This document shows positions 42,409 to 51,562 of a stretch of DNA of 64,000 nt, one piece after another (position 1 is the stretch's first letter; every line of letters starts with the position of its first letter). This DNA is from Anaerolineae bacterium (GTDB taxonomy: Bacteria; Chloroflexota; Anaerolineae; Promineifilales; Promineifilaceae). The stretch is from the NCBI GenBank assembly GCA_023384415.1, contig JAHDWJ010000009.1:62001-126000 (forward strand), given 5' to 3'. Made by a program: the position numbers and the translations under genes. The notes beneath the pieces are model-generated. The model worked only from the letters and a program-made list of their open reading frames with translations. It was not told where the DNA came from and searched no databases.

Positions 42409-43818
42409 ATGGCTAAAAAAGCAAAGCCAGAAGTCGTTGTAGATGAACGGCTCTCGCGAAAAGAATATTTGCGCCAGCGAAAAGTGGCGGAGCAAACCCG
42501 CCAGATTAAGTTGGCTGTGATGGGTGTAGCTGCCCTGGTAGGGGTGATCTTATTGACCGCATTGGTGATCGAGTTTGTAGTGCGGCCGCGTCAGCCCATT
42601 GTTCAGGTTGGCGATGAGGCCATTACCCTGGCGGATTGGCAAAAACGCGTTCGTTTTGAGCGAGCACAAATCCTCATCGGCGTTGATAATGCAGTTAATA
42701 CCTTCTTTAATGGGGATATTGGGCAGGCGCAAACCATCTTTGGGCAGCAGTTATCCCAACAGTTTGCCATTTTGCAGGATACAGAAGTTTTTGGCGAGCA
42801 GGTCCTCAACCAGATGATTGACGAAATTTTGATTCGCCAGGAAGCCCAGCGGCGTGGCATTGTGGTTACGTCCGCTGATGTGGATAAGCGGCTTGGTGAG
42901 CGCTACAACTATTTTGAGGGTGGACTACCTACCCCTTTGCCCACCGGTACCAATACCCCGGTGCCGACGCCATCCCTGACCCCTATTCCTACTACGGCTA
43001 CAGAGGGGATTACAGTGTTACTCACTCTCGAACCAACCCTCACCCCCACCGTTGGGCCAACCAGCACCCCGTTCCCAACGGCTACCCCTGTCTCTTTGCA
43101 GGCGTTTGAAGAAGCCTATGCGGAAGAGTTGGCTTCTTACCGGGAAAAACGGGTTGACCAAACGATTTTCCGTTATGTGACCGAACAGCAGTTGTACCGG
43201 GAACGACTTCTGGAAGCGTTGGCCGAAGAGAAGGCCGATGAAATCAGGCGGGAAGAGCTGCAATTTAGCCTGTTTGTCCTTTCTTTTGAAACAGAAGCGG
43301 AAGCGGTTGAGGCCCAGGCTCAAATTGCGGCCGCTGATTATCTTACAGTGTGGAACACGGTGCGGTCTGAACGGTTAGCCGCTCCTCCCGCCGCCCAGGA
43401 TGAAACGGGTGGTGGGACTGATGATAGGCCAGGGAGTACGGCGGCGGCGACGGAATTTGTCTGGCGTAATCAGGATAGCCTGAACCTGAGTTTGGGGATC
43501 ACCAACACAAATACTATTGTAGATAGTTTAGCGGTGGGGCAAAGCAGTGATATTTTGCCCTATACGGGAACTGATGGGGTGACACGTTATTACCTGGTGC
43601 AGTTAAGCGGCCGCGAAATGCGCTTTCTGCCAGAGAGTAATATTGAGCAGCAAAAGCAGGAAATGCTAAGTAACTGGATGCAATCGGCCAGGCTGGATGG
43701 GTTCTCTGACCTGGGTGGGTGGCGCGGCCGCGCCCCACGTCAGCCTGATGTAGACCCACGTTATTTTGTTCCTCAACCTACCTTTACCCCTGAGCCATTC
43801 ACAGCCGATCCTTCATAG
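42409..43818 (+). CDS. SurA/PpiC-like membrane-anchored peptidyl-prolyl isomerase
   Basis: 469 residues. One N-terminal helix (IKLAVMGVAALVGVILLTAL, about 31-50), a SurA-N-like chaperone region (VGDEAITLADWQKRVRFERA, QVLNQMIDEILIRQEAQRRG), a Thr/Pro-rich insert (about 185-225), and a parvulin-like C-terminal domain (ELQFSLFVLSFETEAEAVEA, SDILPYTGTDGVTRYYLVQL). PpiC/SurA/PrsA proteins fold exported proteins. The Pro/Thr insert inside a foldase is unusual. ATG 42409 is preferred because it begins MAKKAKP near the membrane segment. It follows rpsR by about 95 bp and ends before a strong terminator, so it may be the last gene of the rpsF operon. Confidence 0.75.
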   Translation: MAKKAKPEVVVDERLSRKEYLRQRKVAEQTRQIKLAVMGVAALVGVILLTALVIEFVVRPRQPIVQVGDEAITLADWQKRVRFERAQILIGVDNAVNTFFNGDIGQAQTIFGQQLSQQFAILQDTEVFGEQVLNQMIDEILIRQEAQRRGIVVTSADVDKRLGERYNYFEGGLPTPLPTGTNTPVPTPSLTPIPTTATEGITVLLTLEPTLTPTVGPTSTPFPTATPVSLQAFEEAYAEELASYREKRVDQTIFRYVTEQQLYRERLLEALAEEKADEIRREELQFSLFVLSFETEAEAVEAQAQIAAADYLTVWNTVRSERLAAPPAAQDETGGGTDDRPGSTAAATEFVWRNQDSLNLSLGITNTNTIVDSLAVGQSSDILPYTGTDGVTRYYLVQLSGREMRFLPESNIEQQKQEMLSNWMQSARLDGFSDLGGWRGRAPRQPDVDPRYFVPQPTFTPEPFTADPS

Positions 43819-43880
43819 GCAGGGAAAAATCAGGCTTAAAGCCTGATGTGCCTGGAGGTGGGTATAAGCAATAACCAAAA

Positions 43881-43918
43881 GGGCACGTGGAGATTTTCTA
43901 ATCTCCACGTGCCCTTTT
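43881..43918. terminator. Strong bidirectional intrinsic terminator
   Basis: GGGCACGTGGAGATT and AATCTCCACGTGCCC form a perfect 15-bp stem with a TTCT loop, followed by TTTT and preceded by AAAA. It can end both the rpsF-to-SurA-like transcript (plus) and the histidine kinase gene (minus). Confidence 0.9.
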
Positions 43919-44059
43919 GCTTTGTTACTAGATTCTGGCGAAAATTGATCTCACAAGCGGCAGTAACCAATATACTAATACACTAATAACCACTGGTCAG
44001 ATCAAAAACGCTAGACTCCAGTTTATTATTAGGATGGATAGATAGTGGGCCACCCTTTC

Positions 44060-46495
44060 TCAGCCTGGGTTATCAGGCAAGCGTAATGTGCCAGGCAAGG
44101 TAACAGTAAACCGCGCTCCCCCTTTAGGGTAATTGCTGGCAGTAATGCGTCCCTCATGGGCTTCAACAATAGCTTGAACAACAGACAGCCCCAAACCGAC
44201 ACCTGGCTGCCCGTCCGTGTGGGCAGAGCGGTAATATTTGGCAAAAATGCGGGACAGTTCTGCTTCGGGAATGCCAGGTCCTTCATCCTGGACCTGTAAA
44301 GAGAGGGTGTCCACACCAAAATGAGTGCGGATATACACTTTCCCCCCGTTTGGGGAATATTTGATGGCATTGTCCACCAGGTTGAGGATCATGTGATAAA
44401 GGCGGTTTTCATCGGCCAAAATTTGGTAAGGTTGCCCACTTTGTTGATAAATAATTTCAATGTTTTTATGCAGAGCGGCCCCTTCAATGTCCCCCATGGT
44501 GCGGTGGATAACCTGTTCCAGATCACATGGTTTTTTGAGAATTTGCAACCCTTCATCCCCGGTGGCGCTCTCTAACATTTCCCCAATCATGTCGAGCATT
44601 CGGTTGGCGGCCGCGAGCATTTTCTCCAGATATTGTTTCCCCCGATCCTCCAGAGGGACTATTTGCCGCAGCAGTTGTGCCCACCCCATAATTGAGGTCA
44701 ACGGGCTTTTCATGTCATGAGACAGGGCGTTAATAAACTCAGCCCGATCCTTCTCTAGCTGCTTAACATAAGTAATATCTTGCATAATCACAATCGTGCC
44801 GACATCGGGCAGATGCTCACCGGTGGTCAGGTATGTGCGTTGGCCAATGCTGAGTTCACTGGTATGGCCCACACCACTGCTGATCCCTTCAAACAGTTGG
44901 GCCATGTATGTTTCCAGTAATTGATTAGCGGCGTCATTGGCAATGAGAATGGTGCCCTGTTCATCCAAAATAAGCAGGGGTTGGGATAATACCTGAGCGG
45001 TTGTCTGAATGGCCAACCATTGCCGCTGTGTTTCGGTAAAGAGGCGGCCATTTTCTATAGCTGTGGCGATAGGATGAGAAAACGCTTCCAGCAAACGAGT
45101 ATCTTCCTCGGTGAAGATGCCGGCGACTTTATTGACTAAAATCAAGGCCCCAATCAGGCGGTTTTGGATTTTTAGGGGGGTGATGGCGAAGGAACGGGGG
45201 TGTAAACCGGAAAACTCTTTGGTTGACAGCTTATCAGCGACATCTTTGGCCGGATTATTAGAAATAAAAATTTGCCCGTCCATAAGAACATCGGCAATAA
45301 AACTGGCGTGGATAGAGAGGGATTCCGGTGGCTCAGGTACATTTGGTTCAAAAAGGGGTACCAGCAGCTTATCTTTTTCATCTAATAGATAAAGGCGCAC
45401 CATTTCCACCGGCCAATGTTTGTTCACTTGTTCTATGAGTACTTTGTATACTTCGTTCAAGTTGAGGGAGGCCGAAACAGAGCGAGCCACTTCGTTGATG
45501 GCGGCTAACTCTTGTACACGGCGTTCCAGGGCTTTGTCTGTAGCCTGGTAGAGGCGAGCATTTTGGATAGCTATAGCCGCAAAATCAGCAATGGCTTTGA
45601 GGAGACGTTCATCTCTATCGCCAAATTGATTCCCTATGTCTCGATGGACGGCTGATAAAACACCGAAGGTGATCCCTCCCAGGCTGATGGGTACATAAAC
45701 GATAGCTTCAACGAGATAACCGGTCTTGAGTTTAATTTGCTCGCTGCCCGGTTTATGGCTGGCACGCAATGATTTGCCACTTTTAATTACCTGCCCAGCC
45801 AGGGTTTCTTCGCTGGTGGAAAGACGTAAATGACGAATCCGCTCATCGTGTAAACCATACCCGGCTACCATTTCCAGATCACCGCTTACTTCATCAATGA
45901 GCCAGATACCTGTTTCCCCGGCGGCGGTGAGGGTCATGGCTGATTCAGCGACCTGGCTCAGAACGGCTTCGGGGTCTAGTTGGGAGGTGATGGCCTGGGC
46001 AATGACCGAGATGGCTTCGGTCAGGTCAGTTTCAGCCGTTTCCCGGCTGCTGCGAGAGTGCGGCCGCGAAACGATACTAATAACCAGTTGCAATTTACCC
46101 AGAGAAAGCACGTCTCCATTGTTGAGGGCATAAGGGGTATTGATCCCCAGGCTGCGCCCATTGCGTTGGGTGCCATTGGTACTGCCCATTTCCAGAGCAT
46201 ACAGATGGGTTTTGGTTGGGCGAAGGATGAGGTGGTGGCGTGAAACCCCGTAAGCGGCCGCGCCATAAGCGGAAAGATCAAAGGTGTTTGGCTGACTGGG
46301 ATCCCGCCCTAGAATAATTTCATCATTGATGGCCAGCCCCCATTGTTGATTCTGCTCATTTAAAAGTTCAAAACGAACATGCCACACTGGCCGATCTTCC
46401 GGGTGACTGTGGGGAAGAGGAACATAGGCCACTGTGGGTACGTCTTGTGGTTCTGGGGGATTGAGAATATTGGTAGGTGCTGAGTCCGCGCTCAT
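44060..46495 (-). CDS. FHA-GAF-GAF-PAS sensor histidine kinase
   Basis: 811 residues, no membrane helix, so cytoplasmic. FHA domain (about 40-140: ILGRDPSQPNTFDLS, GVSRHHLIL, MGSTNGTQRNGR, ALNNGDVLSLGKLQL), two GAF domains (about 165-315 and 335-480), a PAS-like region (about 490-585), HisKA with phospho-acceptor His in FINALSHDMKSPLTSIMG, and HATPase (N box NLVDNAIKYSPNGG, G1 VQDEGPGIP, G2 GVGLGLSVVQAIVEAHEG). FHA binds phosphothreonine, so it could be driven by a Ser/Thr kinase such as the one at 59291-60451. No response regulator lies nearby: an orphan kinase. Confidence 0.9.
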   Translation of the reverse strand: MSADSAPTNILNPPEPQDVPTVAYVPLPHSHPEDRPVWHVRFELLNEQNQQWGLAINDEIILGRDPSQPNTFDLSAYGAAAYGVSRHHLILRPTKTHLYALEMGSTNGTQRNGRSLGINTPYALNNGDVLSLGKLQLVISIVSRPHSRSSRETAETDLTEAISVIAQAITSQLDPEAVLSQVAESAMTLTAAGETGIWLIDEVSGDLEMVAGYGLHDERIRHLRLSTSEETLAGQVIKSGKSLRASHKPGSEQIKLKTGYLVEAIVYVPISLGGITFGVLSAVHRDIGNQFGDRDERLLKAIADFAAIAIQNARLYQATDKALERRVQELAAINEVARSVSASLNLNEVYKVLIEQVNKHWPVEMVRLYLLDEKDKLLVPLFEPNVPEPPESLSIHASFIADVLMDGQIFISNNPAKDVADKLSTKEFSGLHPRSFAITPLKIQNRLIGALILVNKVAGIFTEEDTRLLEAFSHPIATAIENGRLFTETQRQWLAIQTTAQVLSQPLLILDEQGTILIANDAANQLLETYMAQLFEGISSGVGHTSELSIGQRTYLTTGEHLPDVGTIVIMQDITYVKQLEKDRAEFINALSHDMKSPLTSIMGWAQLLRQIVPLEDRGKQYLEKMLAAANRMLDMIGEMLESATGDEGLQILKKPCDLEQVIHRTMGDIEGAALHKNIEIIYQQSGQPYQILADENRLYHMILNLVDNAIKYSPNGGKVYIRTHFGVDTLSLQVQDEGPGIPEAELSRIFAKYYRSAHTDGQPGVGLGLSVVQAIVEAHEGRITASNYPKGGARFTVTLPGTLRLPDNPG

Positions 46496-46662
46496 GGGTT
46501 TATGGGTAAATGATTATTGATGAACGCACGAGCAAGTTGATGACATGATGAGGGCGTAATTAAAAGTTAATTGTAGTATAACCTAAATTATTCTCTTTCC
46601 AATGGGAAAGAAGAAACGTAGCAATCTCGCGCTCTATCTTTGACGGTGAATTAACTATTTTG

Positions 46663-47214
46663 TCACGTTAGCAGGGCAAAGGTTGCCGCGTTTAGCCGGA
46701 AGTAGCAGGGTAAGGCGAGTTGTTGCCAAAAATTTACCGGGTTTATGCTGTTGTGAGCAGCTATAAAGAGGGTGAGGGCGGTGCCGTGGGTGACAAAACC
46801 AAGTGTCTCGTGGGGATATTGGGCCAGGCTGCTCTGAATTGCCTGGGTAAACCGTTGGCTCACTTGACTGCCCGTTTCCAGGCCAAAGACAAGTTCATCG
46901 GGCGAGGCCAGCAGGCGGGTCACCAGGGTGCGAAAAGTTGTGTTGTCCAACCCGGTAACGTTGCGACGATCATGTTCTTGCAAACCGGGGGCGATGCTGA
47001 CAGGCAGGCCAACTATCTGAGCGATGATATGGCCGGTTTCTTGGGCTTTGCTTTCACTGCTGGTAATAAGGCGGGTAAGGTGATGCGGCCGCAGTTGTTC
47101 AGCCAATAGAACAGATCTATCCCGCCCTTCTTGAGTTAAAGGCCAGGTGTGAGATGGGCTGTTGGTATCTATATGGGGTAAGGAGTGACGGATGAGTATA
47201 AATTGTCTGTCCAT
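46663..47214 (-). CDS. Histidine phosphatase superfamily protein
   Basis: 183 residues. Catalytic RH motif FILIRHSLPHID, a second active-site RxS region LITSSESKAQETG, the acid residue in LQEHDRRN and the closing LGFVTHGTALTLF. The branch contains phosphoglycerate-mutase-like and SixA-like phosphatases; the substrate is unknown. It lies between two histidine kinases in the same direction, which makes a signalling role (SixA-like) conceivable, but the length and pattern fit small-molecule phosphatases equally well. Confidence 0.85.
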   Translation of the reverse strand: MDRQFILIRHSLPHIDTNSPSHTWPLTQEGRDRSVLLAEQLRPHHLTRLITSSESKAQETGHIIAQIVGLPVSIAPGLQEHDRRNVTGLDNTTFRTLVTRLLASPDELVFGLETGSQVSQRFTQAIQSSLAQYPHETLGFVTHGTALTLFIAAHNSINPVNFWQQLALPCYFRLNAATFALLT

Positions 47215-47293
47215 AAGTAAGGGTTCCGCCTGTTTAGCGAAGAGACCTTTGCCACCCTTTAATCAGGGGGCTGCTCTGGATAATAAGGGTGAT

Positions 47294-50200
47294 TTATGTA
47301 GAAATGGGCTGCTCTGTCAGAGCAAGCCAAAGGGTTACGGTGGTGCCACCCCCCTCAATACTATCTATCTCTATCCAGCCATGATGTTGTTCGATAATGT
47401 GGCGGGCAACGGCAAGCCCCAGGCCAGTACCAGGGATACCCAAGGTAAGGGAGGCGCGGCCGCGGAAGAAACGTTCAAAAAGTCGGGGTAATTCATCCGC
47501 AGGGATACCTACGCCACTATCACTAATCATTATCTTGATCAGCCATTCTCCATGTAAGGTTGCCGTATCAGCTGTTACCTCAATGGTTCCCCCAATTGGG
47601 GTATAGGCGAAGGCATTCTCCAACAAATGGCGCAGGGCTACCCCTAATTGAACCTCATCCGCAGGAACAGTAGGCAAAGAGTTAGATAATTGATGTGTCA
47701 GTCTTATTTGCCGATTTTGAGCTGAATATTGTAAACCAGACAAAATAGTCAGCAAGAGCTGACGCAAATTAACCGGCTGCAAATAAGGCGCGTTTTCACT
47801 CGTTTCCAGCCAGGACAAATCCAGCAGCGAATTGACCAACCGGGTCAGACGGCTTGTTTCTAATTTCAATACCTGGAGGTAATGGCCCCGTTTTTCTACC
47901 TTCCCTTGCTCTAAAAGCGTAGTTGAGGTGATGATATTGGTTAAAGGCGTCCGCAGTTCGTGGGAAACATTGGCCACAAACTCTGATTTGAGTCGTTCTA
48001 CCTCTCTGAGACGGCTGATGTCTGATTGAATCCCTACAAAGCCGGTCAGACCATAATCCGTATCATATAAAGGGGATAAGGTCAGGCGAATATCAAACTG
48101 GCGTTGGTTTGGGGCTAGCAGCACCATTTCCCCACTCCACCGCTTCCCGCGGCTAATGGCGGCTCGCAGCGAGTCGTAAACCGTAGGGGCTAACACCTGA
48201 TTGGGCAAATCGAAAAGGTATTGCCCTAGCAGTTGGGAACTATCAAGGTTGACAAGGTTCTGGGCGGCCTGGTTACTATACAGTAATTTGCCTGTGGGAT
48301 CGGTGAAAAATATGCCTTCGCCGGCTCCATCCAAGATTGCTTCCAATCGATCTTGTTCTGCTTGTAAGGCCAATGTTCGTTCGGCTACCATATCGGCCAG
48401 GTGTTGATGAATCTGAATACGTTCTATCGCGGCCGCGACCTGCCCCGCCAGCGTTGTCAAAAAGCGGACATCCCGTTCATTAAACGCGCCACGCTCTGGA
48501 CTTTCCACATTAATGACGCCAATAATTTTACCGCTCACCTTAAGGGGGACAGCAATTTCGGATTGGGTATTGGAAAAGCGAGGTAGATAATAAGGATCTT
48601 GGGTAATATCATCAACAATATACCAGTTGCCGGTGCGGGCGACATGCCCCACGACACTCCCTGTCATGGGCAGTGGGGTTCGGCGGAAATTATCCGGTAA
48701 GCCATGCCCAGAGGAGTGGAGATATAACAACTGCTGCTCTTCATCAAGGAGCAAGAAGCCAAAGATGTGAGGATAAATGGTGTTGGCTAAGAACTCTGTG
48801 GTGCGGCTCAATAGATCATCCTTATCCGTGATAGAAACAATAAGTTGAGATACCTGATACAAAACCGTTAACTCATTGGCCCCCTGCTTTGTTTCTTCGT
48901 GTAGGCGTGTGTTGATGATGGCAATAGCCGCCTGGTTGGCAAAACTGGCGACCAGCCCGCCATCAGATGGGGTATAGCGGTTTTTTTCCCAGCTATATAA
49001 ATTCAGTGTGCCCACAAATTCCCCCTTGACCCGCATGGCCGACCCAATCCAGGAGTGCATCTGTTTTGGAATGGTCGGCTGCCAGGCAGGAATTTGGTCC
49101 CATTCAGCAGCAACCATAAAAGGTTGCTGCTGCCACACTTTGGGTAAGTGGGCTGAAAACGGGATCGCCTCGTTGGGGGGTGTCTCATTAGGCCACGCGC
49201 CATAGCTGGCAACCTGGTTCATCTGTCCCGAGTCATCAAGGAGAAAGATCGCGGCCGCGTCAAAATTAACCACCTGGCGCAGCAATTCAAAGAGCTGCTC
49301 ATATACCTGTTCCAGCGTCAGATGGGTCGTCAGCAGTGAACCAACTTGTTGTAACGTTCGGGCCAGGTGCAGCTGCCGATGTTCGGCCGCAAATAACCGG
49401 GTAATTTCATAGGCATTGGCAGCTTGATAGGCTACCCCCTGGCAAAAAGCAATCTCTTCAGGTCGAAACTTCCGCTGTTTATGCCATACATTAATATGCA
49501 AAACCCCTACGGCGGTATCATGGACCAACAAAGGAAGATAAAGAATAGAGCGGATGCCAGTGGATTGCACCGTCTGCGAATGGGATGTTTCAACCACTAT
49601 CTTTTGCACATCTTCAATAATAACTGGGGAACGGCTATCAATCACCTGGCGCGTAGCTACTGTGTCACTTAAGCGAATAGAATCACCGAGGGGGGTTAAT
49701 AGATAGTCTGGTTTAGCATACCAGGTGGCCCGGGGCTGCAAAAATTGCCTGGTCTCATCTAGTACCGTGATACTCACATTATGAATATCTTTGATTTCCT
49801 GAGCTACCAGGTCCACCGCTTTTTGCCATAGCGTATCCATGTCCAGGCTGCTTGTCAGCGAAGCCGCTAATTGGCCTAATAATTCAGCTTCATGGCGGCG
49901 CCGGGCCTCGGCGGCAAACAAACGAACATTTTCGATGTTAATGGCTAATTGGTTGGCTAATGAATGCAAAAACCGCTGTTCTGTCTGTCCGTAGGCATGC
50001 GGTTGATAGGATTGGATGGATATTACCCCCAAAACTTGTTCTCGGATAAGGATAGGAACACCCAGCCAACTGCGGGTAGGGCTGCCGGAGACAATTGGCT
50101 TTGTAGGTAAAGGTACGGATTCATCCAGGAGATCGTTAATAAGCAACGATTCACCATGACGGATGATCCAGCCAGTAAGCCCTTCAACCGGAAACTGTTT

Positions 50201-51463
50201 GGTAGAGGGGACATCGGCTAAAAATTCGCCATCATCACGAAATTCGTGAAAAACTATGACATCGGCTTCTTCATCATATAATGCCACATAAAAGCCGAAA
50301 GGGTTGAACAATAACTGTACCTGTTCTCTCACCAATGATAGCAGATCACTCAGGTTCATAATCTGACTGGTAGAGAGAGCAATTTCATGTAGGGCTGTTA
50401 ATTCCTGCGCCTGCCGTTGGGTGGCCGTAAAAAGACGGCTGTTTTCAATGGCGATGGCAGCCTGGTTGGCAAAAGTCAATAATAGTTGGGCATCGGCCTG
50501 GCTGTAGTTGTGGGGCTGTACAGTGCATAAATCTAACATGCCAACAAAGGTGTCTTTGACGGTGAGAGCTGCTCCCACCCAGGAGCGAATGGTGTTCAGT
50601 TCGGGAATCATAATCCAGCGGGGGTCATTTAATGTATCGGGAATGGCTGCCGCCGGGTGATCTTGCCACCGCTTTTGTATAAAATCGTACTGGAATAAAT
50701 GAGCCAGGTGACGCATTTGCTCTAAATCTAAAATGCCGGCGACCGCGACCGGATATAATATCCCCTCTGGGGTCAATAATTGAATAGAAGCCCCATCATA
50801 AGGAATCACTTCACGCATAAGCAAAAAAATATGTTCATACACCTGCTCCAGAGGCAAATCTGTCGTTAACAAAGCCCCCATTTTCTGGGCTGTTTGGGCC
50901 AACCGGAGCTGCTGCTGCTGGGTTTCATATAAAGCGATATTCTCCAAAGCCAGCCCAACTTGTTGGGTAATAGTTTGGCACAGTTGAATATCTGCTTCGG
51001 TGAACTCCCGGTGGGCGCGGCTTTCCCAAATTTCAGCAAAACCGACAACTTGTTGGTTAATTTTTAATGGGATACCCAGCACCGATTGGCCTCCAAACTG
51101 CTCTAAATGGTGACGGGTGTTTATTTGATTTTGATGCTGCCGGTGGTGTTCGACGATAATGCTGCCCGTTTGCAGCCAGGATTCAGCCGTTATACCCAAA
51201 TCTTTGAAATTATACGTTTGCTGGAGATCGGAAATTTGTTCTGAGGAGCTGGCTTGTTCACTGATATATTCAGCCAGAACTGTGCAGTTGCCCGTTTGAG
51301 GATTCCAATCACAGATATAAGCACTGGTAACTTGCATCGCTGTGGTCAGAATGTAAGCCAGGTCTTGTAGAGTGTGACTGGTGGTTGGGTGCCGAGCCAG
51401 GTCCCGCAGGGTGGGTTGGATAGGGCGCAGGGGTGTTTGACCAGTTTCAGAAGAGTGATTCAT
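47294..51463 (-). CDS. Six-GAF, PAS, HisKA/HATPase sensor histidine kinase
   Basis: 1,389 residues without membrane segments. Six GAF domains occupy about residues 30-1045 (each opens with a phrase such as AQKMGALLTTDLPLEQVYEH or LLGQLAASLTSSLDMDTLW and closes with AIAIENSRL-type helices). A PAS domain (about 1075-1180: LEAILDGAGEGIFFTDPTGK), HisKA with FVANVSHELRTPLTNIITST, and HATPase (LLENAFAYTPIGG, ISDSGVGIPADELP, GTGLGLAVARHIIEQHHG) follow. The second and fifth GAFs are close relatives, hinting at internal duplication. The 3' end lies 79 bp from the histidine phosphatase gene. Ligands are unknown; no partner regulator is visible in the window. A large span (49259-51995) has no GCGGCCGC site. 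Confidence 0.92.
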   Translation of the reverse strand: MNHSSETGQTPLRPIQPTLRDLARHPTTSHTLQDLAYILTTAMQVTSAYICDWNPQTGNCTVLAEYISEQASSSEQISDLQQTYNFKDLGITAESWLQTGSIIVEHHRQHQNQINTRHHLEQFGGQSVLGIPLKINQQVVGFAEIWESRAHREFTEADIQLCQTITQQVGLALENIALYETQQQQLRLAQTAQKMGALLTTDLPLEQVYEHIFLLMREVIPYDGASIQLLTPEGILYPVAVAGILDLEQMRHLAHLFQYDFIQKRWQDHPAAAIPDTLNDPRWIMIPELNTIRSWVGAALTVKDTFVGMLDLCTVQPHNYSQADAQLLLTFANQAAIAIENSRLFTATQRQAQELTALHEIALSTSQIMNLSDLLSLVREQVQLLFNPFGFYVALYDEEADVIVFHEFRDDGEFLADVPSTKQFPVEGLTGWIIRHGESLLINDLLDESVPLPTKPIVSGSPTRSWLGVPILIREQVLGVISIQSYQPHAYGQTEQRFLHSLANQLAINIENVRLFAAEARRRHEAELLGQLAASLTSSLDMDTLWQKAVDLVAQEIKDIHNVSITVLDETRQFLQPRATWYAKPDYLLTPLGDSIRLSDTVATRQVIDSRSPVIIEDVQKIVVETSHSQTVQSTGIRSILYLPLLVHDTAVGVLHINVWHKQRKFRPEEIAFCQGVAYQAANAYEITRLFAAEHRQLHLARTLQQVGSLLTTHLTLEQVYEQLFELLRQVVNFDAAAIFLLDDSGQMNQVASYGAWPNETPPNEAIPFSAHLPKVWQQQPFMVAAEWDQIPAWQPTIPKQMHSWIGSAMRVKGEFVGTLNLYSWEKNRYTPSDGGLVASFANQAAIAIINTRLHEETKQGANELTVLYQVSQLIVSITDKDDLLSRTTEFLANTIYPHIFGFLLLDEEQQLLYLHSSGHGLPDNFRRTPLPMTGSVVGHVARTGNWYIVDDITQDPYYLPRFSNTQSEIAVPLKVSGKIIGVINVESPERGAFNERDVRFLTTLAGQVAAAIERIQIHQHLADMVAERTLALQAEQDRLEAILDGAGEGIFFTDPTGKLLYSNQAAQNLVNLDSSQLLGQYLFDLPNQVLAPTVYDSLRAAISRGKRWSGEMVLLAPNQRQFDIRLTLSPLYDTDYGLTGFVGIQSDISRLREVERLKSEFVANVSHELRTPLTNIITSTTLLEQGKVEKRGHYLQVLKLETSRLTRLVNSLLDLSWLETSENAPYLQPVNLRQLLLTILSGLQYSAQNRQIRLTHQLSNSLPTVPADEVQLGVALRHLLENAFAYTPIGGTIEVTADTATLHGEWLIKIMISDSGVGIPADELPRLFERFFRGRASLTLGIPGTGLGLAVARHIIEQHHGWIEIDSIEGGGTTVTLWLALTEQPIST

Positions 51464-51499
51464 AATCTGGCAAGGATACCCAGGTCAAGGAAGGAATAC

Positions 51500-51550
51500 A
51501 AGAGAGTTTGCGAGTGAGTGAGTAAGTGAGTTACTCACTCTCTAGTACTC
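51500..51550. repeat. GAGT-rich short repeat with dyad symmetry
   Basis: GAGTGAGTGAGTAAGTGAG is followed by TTACTCACTC and AGTACTCACCTC, so the repeat folds on itself. It lies in the 99-bp gap between lysA and the multi-GAF kinase and may work as a weak terminator after the kinase promoter side is considered; the role is inference. Confidence 0.45.
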
Positions 51551-51562
51551 ACCTCTTACCCC

